This document shows positions 56,894 to 63,492 of a stretch of DNA of 64,000 nucleotides, piece after piece. The notes beneath the pieces are model-generated. The model saw nothing but the letters and a program-made list of their open reading frames with translations, searched no databases and had not been told where the DNA came from. The number at the start of each line of letters is the position of its first letter. Positions within the stretch are counted from its first letter, which is position 1. The stretch spans positions 62,001 to 126,000 of the forward strand of contig CACJNF010000004.1 in assembly GCA_902594745.1 (NCBI GenBank), written 5' to 3'. Position numbers and translations under genes: made by a program. The stretch comes from an uncultured Bacteroidota bacterium (GTDB lineage Bacteria; Bacteroidota; Bacteroidia; Flavobacteriales; Flavobacteriaceae).

Positions 56894-57868
56894 ATGAAAA
56901 GAAGAAATTTAATTAAGTCTATTGCATCAGCTTCGTTAGGCATACCTTTAATTGGTTCCTCTAGATTTAACTCTACTGGAGAAAACGTTTTAGAAAATGT
57001 CAAACATAACCCCATTGGTGTTTCAACATACTCATTTTGGCAATTTAATGGAAGAGAAACTCCTATTGAATATTGTATAGAAAAGGCGGCTGAGTTTGGA
57101 TTTGATGGAGTTGAGCTGTTATTGATTCAAATGGAGTCAGAGGAAAACAGCTATTTACAAAAAATAAAAAAACGTGCATTTGACTCAGGACTTGATATAA
57201 TGGGTCTTTCAACACATCAAAGCTTTGTAAGTCCAAACCCAAATAAAAGAAAAGAAAATATTGAATTAACTAAACACCAAATTGAAATTGCTCATTCTCT
57301 TGGTATTCCAACAATAAGAATTAACACAGGTAGATGGGGCACGACCAAACCAACTGGAGATAAATCTGAATTTGATGTTTTGATGGACAATAAGGGTGTT
57401 GAATCAGTAATAGAAGGTTATACTGAAGAAGAGGGTTTTAAGTGGGTAATTGACTCGATTGCCGAATGTATTCCTACAGCAGAGAAAAATGGAGTTGTTC
57501 TAGGTCTTGAAAATCATTGGGGGTTAGGCCTTACATCGAAAGGTGTTATGAAAATTGTAAATGCAATAAACTCACCTTGGCTTAGTGTAACACTAGATAC
57601 TGGTAATTTTTTTGAAAATAGAGAAGAACAGTTAGAGGAGCTTGCACCCCACACTTGCTTAATTCAGGCAAAAACATACTTTGGAGGTGCTAAATGGCCA
57701 GCGTTTAATGAGATAAATATTGACTATCCTGCAATTGGCAAACTAATGAGAAAGAATGATTACAGAGGGTATATCTCTCTGGAGTTTGAAGGTAATGAAG
57801 ATGCTAATACTGCAGTACCAAAAAGTTTAAAATTATTGAGAGACTCATTTTATTTTAACCTTGGTTAA
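56894..57868 (+). CDS. Tat-exported sugar phosphate isomerase/epimerase-like TIM barrel
   Basis: A 324-residue AP-endonuclease-2/xylose-isomerase-like TIM barrel. I start it at ATG 56894, which gives a twin-arginine signal (MKRRNLIKSIASASLG) absent if the upstream ATG 56852 is used. Barrel motifs include EKAAEFGFDGVELLLIQ, TIRINTGRWG, VVLGLENHWGLG (metal-binding Glu) and SVTLDTGNFFEN (metal-binding Asp), ending ISLEFEGNED. Members act on sugars or inositols. The Tat signal implies a folded, metal-containing periplasmic or surface enzyme. It is divergent from the unknown secreted protein. Confidence 0.87.
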   Translation: MKRRNLIKSIASASLGIPLIGSSRFNSTGENVLENVKHNPIGVSTYSFWQFNGRETPIEYCIEKAAEFGFDGVELLLIQMESEENSYLQKIKKRAFDSGLDIMGLSTHQSFVSPNPNKRKENIELTKHQIEIAHSLGIPTIRINTGRWGTTKPTGDKSEFDVLMDNKGVESVIEGYTEEEGFKWVIDSIAECIPTAEKNGVVLGLENHWGLGLTSKGVMKIVNAINSPWLSVTLDTGNFFENREEQLEELAPHTCLIQAKTYFGGAKWPAFNEINIDYPAIGKLMRKNDYRGYISLEFEGNEDANTAVPKSLKLLRDSFYFNLG

Positions 57869-57880
57869 ATTTTTTTACAT

Positions 57881-58603
57881 TTGAATAAAACCTTTGTAGT
57901 GCAAGACAGTCCAATTCCTATTTATGTTGTAGAATTTATGAGTCAGGAATGGATAACTTGGTCTTTATTTTCTTTAGCTTTTATATCTATACCATTAATT
58001 CTAGCCAGATTTTTAAATAAAAGTCAAAAGAGGATGGTTTCCTATATCATGGGGGTTCTTTTAATTATTGACTTTTTTGCTGAAAATATCGGTTATATTT
58101 CTTCAGGTACTTGGGATTTAGAATATAATTTACCAATCCAGCTGTGTGGAATTTCCTCTTTAATTTGTTGTGTTTTACCTTTTATTAAAAAGAAAGAAAA
58201 ACTTTTTGAATTTGTTTACTACACTGGTATTATAGGTGGTGTTATGGCAATCCTTACACCTCAGATGAACTACTTTGATGGAACAATTAGATATTTTCTT
58301 AACTACTATGTTTCTCATAGTCTAATTATAGCATTACCGATTTTTATGTTTCTTCATTTAGACATGAAACTCCCTAGACTATCATGGTTTAAGCTGTGGA
58401 TTAATCTTAATATTTTAATGGCTATAATTATGCCTATAAACTTCTTATTGGGCTCAAACTATATGTATGTTAATGCACCTCCACAGGTAGATAATCCATT
58501 AGTAATTGGTGAGTGGCCATATTATATTCTTCTTTGGGAAGTTTTTATTATTATAATAGCTTACATGACATATTCAATAAGTAGGAGGAGACTGATTCTG
58601 TGA
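57881..58603 (+). CDS. TIGR02206/YwaF-family integral membrane protein
   Basis: A 240-residue polytopic protein with about six or seven hydrophobic helices. The family signature LPIQLCGISSLICCVLPF lies near 86-103, NYYVSHSLIIALPIFM near 147, and VNAPPQVDNPLVIGEWPYYILLWE near 197-220. Relatives include Bacillus YwaF and the TMEM164 group; the biochemical role is not established. The start is uncertain: TTG 57881 is used here, but ATG 57938 (MSQEWITWSLF) also gives a complete set of helices. Its stop overlaps the next GTG start (GTGA). Confidence 0.8.
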   Translation: MNKTFVVQDSPIPIYVVEFMSQEWITWSLFSLAFISIPLILARFLNKSQKRMVSYIMGVLLIIDFFAENIGYISSGTWDLEYNLPIQLCGISSLICCVLPFIKKKEKLFEFVYYTGIIGGVMAILTPQMNYFDGTIRYFLNYYVSHSLIIALPIFMFLHLDMKLPRLSWFKLWINLNILMAIIMPINFLLGSNYMYVNAPPQVDNPLVIGEWPYYILLWEVFIIIIAYMTYSISRRRLIL

Positions 58604-59082
58604 AGCTACTTTTAACAATTTTTCTTGTTTTTTCTATTCCAGAAAATGATTGCTCAACTTTCTATTTGATTAGACATGCTGAAAAAGTGAGAACAAATAA
58701 ATCTGACAGAGATCCTAAGTTAAATGAAAAGGGAATTTTGAGGGCCTTAAATTGGAAAGAGTATTTTTTAGATAAAGACATCACAAAAATATACTCGACA
58801 AATTATAAGAGAACTCTTGAGACCGTTAAACCATTTCAAGAAGCAATAGGTTTAGCTACAATTTTATATTCTCCTTCCAGTATTGATTATAAGGATTTCA
58901 TTTCATCAAATAAAGGTGAGATAGTTCTTGTTGTTGGGCATAGTAATACAATTCCAAACTTTGTAAACGAATTAATTAATGATCAGGTCTACGCACAGAT
59001 AGACGATTTGAATAACTCTAATTTGTATATTGTTAACCTATGTGATTCTAGTATTTCACACAGGTTAATTAAAGTAAATTAA
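58600..59082 (+). CDS. Histidine phosphatase (phosphoglycerate-mutase-like), exported
   Basis: A 160-residue histidine-phosphatase-superfamily protein. The catalytic motif LIRHAEKVR lies at about 24-32, STNYKRTLETVKPF near 65 holds the second Arg, and LVVGHSNTIPNF near 108-119 carries the second catalytic His. The first 16 residues are hydrophobic (MKLLLTIFLVFS), so it is likely exported or anchored. The start is GTG at 58600, overlapping the previous stop. The stop and the next ATG overlap as TAATG. The substrate is unknown; SixA- or phytase-like activity is possible. Confidence 0.86.
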   Translation: MKLLLTIFLVFSIPENDCSTFYLIRHAEKVRTNKSDRDPKLNEKGILRALNWKEYFLDKDITKIYSTNYKRTLETVKPFQEAIGLATILYSPSSIDYKDFISSNKGEIVLVVGHSNTIPNFVNELINDQVYAQIDDLNNSNLYIVNLCDSSISHRLIKVN

Positions 59083-59690
59083 TGGATACTCCAATAAATG
59101 TTTTTAGTGGTTGGGCCCTAAACGGTAAGGATGAGGGTATGGAAAAACATCACAATGATTCCGTAATGAATATGATTGATTTTGCGTGTAGGGGATTACC
59201 AGAATATTCTTTTATTGATGCTGGATGCGGAAATGGCTGGGTTGTAAGACATATTTCAAATGATTCAAAATGTAATAGTGCAATTGGTGTTGATGGGTCT
59301 TCTAATATGATAAACAAAGCCAAGAAGCTTGATGATAAAAATCAATATTATTGTGAAGATTTATTAAACTGGATCCCTAGAGGTAAAGTTGATATAGTCC
59401 ACTCAATGGAAGTTTTTTATTATTTCGAGAATCCAGGGTTACTTATTAAACATATAAATAAAAATTGGATAAAAAGTGGGGGTAGATTAATAATGGGGGT
59501 TGATTATTATCAAGAAAATGAATCTTCTCATTCATGGCAAAATGAATGTGGCATTTCAATTATGAAGCTTCACTCTGAAAAAGAATGGAAAAGATTTTTT
59601 GAAAATGCAGGTTTAAAAGATGTTACATCTTGGCGACATGGACAAGATAAAGAATGGGGTGGAACCCTTATTGTTACTGGTATTAATTAA
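59082..59690 (+). CDS. Class I SAM-dependent methyltransferase
   Basis: A 202-residue methyltransferase with motif I FIDAGCGNGWVVRHI near 44-58, the acidic loop VGVDGSSNMINKA-like segment (GVDGSSNMI) near 68, and VDIVHSMEVFYYFENPG near 105-121. The acceptor substrate cannot be told. It is cytoplasmic, with no signal peptide, and the last of a coupled run (membrane protein, phosphatase, methyltransferase). It overlaps the convergent flavin reductase gene by 8 bases. Confidence 0.87.
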   Translation: MDTPINVFSGWALNGKDEGMEKHHNDSVMNMIDFACRGLPEYSFIDAGCGNGWVVRHISNDSKCNSAIGVDGSSNMINKAKKLDDKNQYYCEDLLNWIPRGKVDIVHSMEVFYYFENPGLLIKHINKNWIKSGGRLIMGVDYYQENESSHSWQNECGISIMKLHSEKEWKRFFENAGLKDVTSWRHGQDKEWGGTLIVTGIN

Positions 59691-60219
59691 TTTGCTTTAA
59701 GAAGATTTTGATTTGCTCTTCTAATAAAACCATTAGTTTTTTATTTGTAATACCATCTTTATCAGAAAAATTTTCTTCAAATTTAGGTAAGCTAAAATTT
59801 GGTATATCACATTTACTTTGTTGAGAGAATCTTGACAAAGCAGCATTCATTACTGATTTACCTCCTCTAGCGCCATTTGATGCTGAAAGAAGGAGAATAG
59901 GCTTATAATTCCATACAATTTCTTCAATTACCGATATCCAATCATAAATATTTTTAAATGCAGCAGTGTATGATCCATTATGTTCTGCAAGTGATATAAC
60001 TATTCCGTCTGAATCTTTAATAAGGTTTTTAAATTCATATGCTTTTTCAGGAATACCCTCCAATCTTTTTCTATCATCACTATAAATTGGCATTTCATAG
60101 TCATTTAAATCAATAAGAATTGCCTCTTGAGGAGCTATTTTATTTGCTACAAAAGAGGCAAGTTTCTTGTTTATTGAGGTTTTTGATGACGACGCACCAA
60201 AAGCTAAAATTTTACTCAT
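59683..60219 (-). CDS. NAD(P)H-dependent FMN reductase (flavodoxin-like)
   Basis: A 178-residue flavodoxin-fold reductase. It opens ILAFGASSSKTSINKKLA (phosphate-binding loop for FMN) and has SLAEHNGSYTAAFKNIYDWIS near 76-96 and LLLSASNGARGG near 110-121, typical of the chromate/quinone/FMN reductase family. It reduces flavins or quinones with NAD(P)H. Its ATG overlaps the stop of the tiny CDGSH gene as TAATG, so the two are translationally coupled in the operon YceI-CDGSH-reductase. Confidence 0.9.
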   Translation of the reverse strand: MSKILAFGASSSKTSINKKLASFVANKIAPQEAILIDLNDYEMPIYSDDRKRLEGIPEKAYEFKNLIKDSDGIVISLAEHNGSYTAAFKNIYDWISVIEEIVWNYKPILLLSASNGARGGKSVMNAALSRFSQQSKCDIPNFSLPKFEENFSDKDGITNKKLMVLLEEQIKIFLKQIN

Positions 60220-60302
60220 TATTTGTTACTATGGGAGCCATCACAGAACCCATCTGGGTCCTTGGTGTTTCCACATCCACATTTTGTTCTTTCGAAATTC
60301 AT
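60219..60302 (-). CDS. 27-residue CDGSH-type iron-sulfur mini-protein
   Basis: A complete small frame from ATG 60302 to TAA 60219 encodes 27 residues. The core reads CGCGNTKDPDGFCDGSH, a CDGSH [2Fe-2S]-binding motif with three Cys and one His ligand. The stretch between Thr and the third Cys is one residue longer than in mitoNEET. It starts one base after the YceI stop, and its stop overlaps the start of the flavin reductase, a position that strongly supports a real gene. It is short enough to be missed by usual length cut-offs. A redox role beside the reductase is inferred. Confidence 0.75.
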   Translation of the reverse strand: MNFERTKCGCGNTKDPDGFCDGSHSNK

Positions 60303-60303
60303 T

Positions 60304-60915
60304 TTATAAAGTTGTTAAGTTAATAGATAATTCAATATCATCATATATAAGTTTATCGCCAAGATTTTCAAAAAACGATCCTGATCTAAATCTTACATCG
60401 TACTTTGACCTATCAAATACAAGATTTGCAGACCAACCATCCTCTGAGCTTATCATCTCAAAATTTACTGGGTGAGTAAAACCTTTGATAGATAAATCTG
60501 CTGAGACATTCCATTTACCATCTGATATTAATTCAGAACTGTTAATTGATATAGCTGCTGTAGGATATGATTCTACAGAAAAAAAGTCATCTGATTTTAA
60601 ATGACCTTCTAATCTTGCCTTACTATCTCCTTCCATGTCCTGATTATTTATTGAAGTCATATCAACAATAAACTCGCCATTTACAATTGCACCATTAGAA
60701 ATTTCAAAATTACCAGAAACAAAATCTAATGTTCCATAGTGATAACTTGTAGATACTTCTCTACCTGTCCAAGTAATTTGGCTCTGTGCAGTCTCTATAT
60801 TATAAATATTGTCAGCTGTTGCAACACCCTGTGCTTGCTTTGTACTAGCTTGGTTTGGATTAGTATTACATGAAGCTAGTATAACTAACATTAAAAAAGT
60901 GAATAATTTTTTCAT
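60304..60915 (-). CDS. YceI-family lipoprotein
   Basis: A 203-residue lipoprotein (lipobox LASC, Cys16) with a linker and a YceI lipocalin-like beta-barrel: YNIETAQSQITWTGREV near 39-55, HYGTLDFVSGNFEISNG near 59-75, DSKARLEGHLKSDDFFSVESYPTA near 97-120 and a C-terminal DDIELSINL. YceI proteins bind polyisoprenoids or other amphiphiles in the periplasm. It heads the operon with the mini-CDGSH protein and flavin reductase. Its promoter region faces the operator array of the XRE gene, so common regulation is possible. Confidence 0.9.
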   Translation of the reverse strand: MKKLFTFLMLVILASCNTNPNQASTKQAQGVATADNIYNIETAQSQITWTGREVSTSYHYGTLDFVSGNFEISNGAIVNGEFIVDMTSINNQDMEGDSKARLEGHLKSDDFFSVESYPTAAISINSSELISDGKWNVSADLSIKGFTHPVNFEMISSEDGWSANLVFDRSKYDVRFRSGSFFENLGDKLIYDDIELSINLTTL

Positions 60916-61012
60916 TTGATTAAAATTTCTGTAAAACTAGAAAAATGAAAATTCGTTAAGAATAAACAGTTTAGTTTTAATTATTATTTAACAGTATTAC
61001 AGAATCGATAAA

Positions 61013-61128
61013 TGTAAAGTAAGCTTAACAATTATAAAGTAAAGTTTATTTTACAAATGCTTAAATTTAATTAATATGTAAAGTTTATTTTACAAAAAAT
61101 TTATTATATTTGTAAAGTTTATTTTACA
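61013..61128. repeat. Array of palindromic operator-like repeats (TGTAAAGTTTATTTTACA)
   Basis: An 18-bp palindrome, TGTAAA-N6-TTTACA, occurs at 61077-61094 and 61111-61128. A copy lacking only the first base is at 61039-61055, and a diverged copy (TGTAAAGTAAGCTTAACA) at 61013-61030. The last copy ends two bases before the ATG of the XRE gene and overlaps its likely -7 box. Centre spacings are unequal (25, 39 and 34 bases). This is the expected arrangement for dimeric repressor binding and autoregulation by the adjacent XRE protein, which is inference. Confidence 0.85.
61105..61112 (+). promoter_or_regulatory. Candidate -7 box of XRE-Stealth operon, overlapped by operator
   Basis: TATATTTG matches TAnnTTTG exactly. 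Its last two bases are the first two bases of the third palindrome, and the ATG lies 17 bases downstream. Binding at that palindrome would cover the promoter, the transcription start and the start codon. Confidence 0.55.
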
Positions 61129-61129
61129 A

Positions 61130-61324
61130 ATGCTAGTTAATAGGGTAAAAGATTATAGAAAAGGCAGAGGCTTAACACAAGAAGGTTTAGCTACAAAGGC
61201 AGGCGTTAGCAGGCAGACTATTATTTCAATCGAAAAAAACAAATTCATTCCAGGGCTTGATGTGGCATTAAAGATTTCTTCTTCACTTGAAGTTAGCATT
61301 GATAAACTCTTTTATTTTGTTTAA
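61130..61324 (+). CDS. Small XRE/Cro-type HTH transcriptional regulator
   Basis: A 64-residue protein consisting only of a HTH_3 domain: VKDYRKGRGLTQEGLATKAG, then the recognition helix VSRQTIISIEKNKFIPGLDVALKISSSLEVSIDKLF region. It resembles the 65-70-residue YgzD-like repressors. It has no effector or dimerisation domain beyond the helices, so the signal is unknown. Its start sits at the end of an array of palindromes, indicating autoregulation. The Stealth gene begins directly after its TAA, so the pair is one operon. Confidence 0.92.
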   Translation: MLVNRVKDYRKGRGLTQEGLATKAGVSRQTIISIEKNKFIPGLDVALKISSSLEVSIDKLFYFV

Positions 61325-62266
61325 ATGAGAAGTATAGACGCAGTTATTACTTGGGTTGACGGATCTGATGAAGATTATAAAAAGAAAATAGAAAACCATT
61401 TAACCACGTCAACAAACTATAAAAAGCAGTATTTACAGGCTAATGAAATTGAATACTGTGTAAAATCTATTTTAAAATTTGCGCCATTTGTAAGGAGAAT
61501 ATTCATTGTTACAGACAACCAAAAGCCCAGTTTTAATGGCCTGAAAGATCTTATAGTAAGCAAGAAAGTTAAGGTTGTTGACCACAAAGAAATTTTTAAA
61601 GGTTATGAAAAATATTTACCAACATTTAATATTAGATCAATTGATGCTGTACTCCATAGAATAGAAGATCTATCTGAAATGTTCGTTTATTTTAATGATG
61701 ATGTTTTTTTAATAAACAAAATCCGTGAGGAAGATTGGTTTGTAGAAAATAAGGTGGTGTTAATAGGTAAATGGGCTAAAAGCTACAGCATAAACCCTAT
61801 TAAGGTTTTATCTGAAAAATTTAAAAAAGTATTTGGTCTAAGGCCAAGTTTTAATGCCTCACAGTCAAAGGCAGCCAATTTAAGTGGTTTTAAAAAAGAA
61901 TATTTTAAGTCCTATCATACTGCAAGGCCTCAAATTAAATCATTAATTAAGGAATTTTACCACAAAAACCCTGAATCTCTAATCGATCAAATTAAATATA
62001 GGTTTCGACATTATAATCAGTTTATGCCATATAGTCTTTGTTGGCATTTATTAATTAAAGAAAACAGGGCAATAATAAAAGGAGTCAAAGAATTAAAAGA
62101 AATCCAGCAAACCCAAAACCTTAATGCTAAACAATTGATTTCAATTTTAGAAAAATTGGATGACACAAAAGAAGTCAAATATTTAAATATTCAGGATTTA
62201 AATTACGCAGACAAAGATGTGTTTATGATTTTTGACAAATGGATGAGAAAAAAACTACAAGGTTAG
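61325..62266 (+). CDS. Stealth-family sugar-phosphate transferase (capsule/exopolysaccharide phosphotransferase)
   Basis: A 313-residue protein with Stealth CR1 at the N-terminus (SIDAVITWVDGSDEDYKKK), CR2 at about 38-135 (NEIEYCVKSILKFAPFVRRI, IFIVTDNQKPSF, MFVYFNDDVFLINKI) and a CR3-like region from about 165. Stealth proteins transfer sugar 1-phosphate units to build phosphodiester-linked surface polysaccharides. It follows the XRE gene with no gap. No other capsule gene is in the window, so it may modify an existing polymer. It converges on the cysteine-desulfurase-like gene, 3 bases away. Confidence 0.88.
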   Translation: MRSIDAVITWVDGSDEDYKKKIENHLTTSTNYKKQYLQANEIEYCVKSILKFAPFVRRIFIVTDNQKPSFNGLKDLIVSKKVKVVDHKEIFKGYEKYLPTFNIRSIDAVLHRIEDLSEMFVYFNDDVFLINKIREEDWFVENKVVLIGKWAKSYSINPIKVLSEKFKKVFGLRPSFNASQSKAANLSGFKKEYFKSYHTARPQIKSLIKEFYHKNPESLIDQIKYRFRHYNQFMPYSLCWHLLIKENRAIIKGVKELKEIQQTQNLNAKQLISILEKLDDTKEVKYLNIQDLNYADKDVFMIFDKWMRKKLQG

Positions 62267-62269
62267 AGT

Positions 62270-63481
62270 CTATAGTTTTGAAATAACCGAGGCTACTCTT
62301 TCAACTTCTTCCTTTGTGTTATATATAGAAATTCCGAGCCTTGTAACCCCTCCCCTTTCTTCAAGCCCAAGTTGCTGGATAGCTTTCAAAGCATAGAAAT
62401 GTCCGTCCCAAGCACATATGTTTTCTGAGGCAAGAGCCTTACATATTTCTTGAGGCGTGTAATCAGAGTGAACAAATGATACAGTTGGTGTTCTTTTGGT
62501 GTCTGAAAAATCTTTACCTATAACATTTACCTTATCTAGATTATTTATAGATTCATACAGCTGTTTGGCAAGCGCGAATTCATGGCTGCTTATTTTAGAA
62601 AATGCATTTATTAATTTATCTCTAGATGATTTACCATCTCCTATATTAGCGATGAAGTCAATTGCAGATGAGACTCCTGCGCAAGCGGCATGATTGAGAG
62701 TGCCTGTCTCAATTATATAGGGCGCCTTCTGATCCTGAACTACCAAACGATCAGTTTCTAGTTGTTCTAATAGACCTGGCTTGGAATATAAAAAGCCAAC
62801 ATGTGGGCCATAAAACTTATATGCTGAGCATAGCAGAAAATCACATCCAAGCTCTTTTACATTAATAGAAAAATGAGGAGCATAGTGAACTGCGTCAAGC
62901 AGGAACAAGCAGTTTTCTGGAAGAAAAGATTTAACCAATATAAAGTCATTCAAAGTTCCAAGGGCATTGGAAGACATCCCCATACAAACCATTACTGTTT
63001 TATCATTAATCTTATTTGCAAAATCTTCATAATCAAGTCCTCCATTTTGAAATAAACTTACCTCAATCAATTTAACACCCACTTCCTCAAGAACTCTCCA
63101 CGGACCCCTATTGGCCTCATGATCTAATTCAGTAATAATAACCTCATCTCCTGAATTAAATTTTTTAGCTAAAGCTCTGGCAAGACTATAGTTTAAAGAC
63201 GTCATGTTTTGACCAATAGAAATTGTGTCAGGGCTATCTGATCCAAGAAATTCAGACATTTTTAGCCTTAAATCATCCATCACTTTATCAGTCTCTTGGC
63301 TAGTTATAAACTCTCCATGAGTGTTAGCATTTGATCTAATATAATATTGTGAAATGGCTTCAATTACTTGAATTGGAACTTGTGTTCCACCAGGACCATC
63401 TAAGTAAATAATTTGATTGTTGTTATGATCCACTCTTCCAATAGAGGGAAAAAAATCTCTTATTTCTGAAGAATTGATCAT
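62270..63481 (-). CDS. Cysteine-desulfurase-like aminotransferase class V protein
   Basis: A 403-residue PLP enzyme of the cysteine-desulfurase-like (TIGR01976) group. I prefer ATG 63481 (MINSSEIRDFFPSI) to a TTG ten codons upstream that would overlap the previous gene. It has IIYLDGPGGTQVPIQVIEA near 25-43, TELDHEANRGPW near 117, LLDAVHYAPH near 196-205 and the PLP lysine in LCSAYKFYGPHVG near 217-229. The sulfur-accepting loop Cys of IscS/SufS is not obvious, so the reaction is uncertain. It follows the propeller gene by 11 bases on the same strand. Confidence 0.88.
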   Translation of the reverse strand: MINSSEIRDFFPSIGRVDHNNNQIIYLDGPGGTQVPIQVIEAISQYYIRSNANTHGEFITSQETDKVMDDLRLKMSEFLGSDSPDTISIGQNMTSLNYSLARALAKKFNSGDEVIITELDHEANRGPWRVLEEVGVKLIEVSLFQNGGLDYEDFANKINDKTVMVCMGMSSNALGTLNDFILVKSFLPENCLFLLDAVHYAPHFSINVKELGCDFLLCSAYKFYGPHVGFLYSKPGLLEQLETDRLVVQDQKAPYIIETGTLNHAACAGVSSAIDFIANIGDGKSSRDKLINAFSKISSHEFALAKQLYESINNLDKVNVIGKDFSDTKRTPTVSFVHSDYTPQEICKALASENICAWDGHFYALKAIQQLGLEERGGVTRLGISIYNTKEEVERVASVISKL

Positions 63482-63492
63482 GGACAATTTAG

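Noticed and set aside
60167-60475. A 102-residue plus-strand reading frame
   Set aside because: It lies antisense to the YceI, CDGSH and reductase genes, has no recognisable domain or signal, and its composition follows from the opposite strand.
61013-61128. CRISPR-like or plasmid iteron array
   Set aside because: The repeats are short palindromes with irregular spacing and AT-rich similar gaps, and they end at an XRE start codon. This fits operators, with no cas or replication genes near.
62270-63481. Canonical IscS/SufS for iron-sulfur assembly of the CDGSH protein
   Set aside because: The protein belongs to the cysteine-desulfurase-like class V group without an obvious sulfur-accepting Cys loop, and no isc/suf genes are adjacent.
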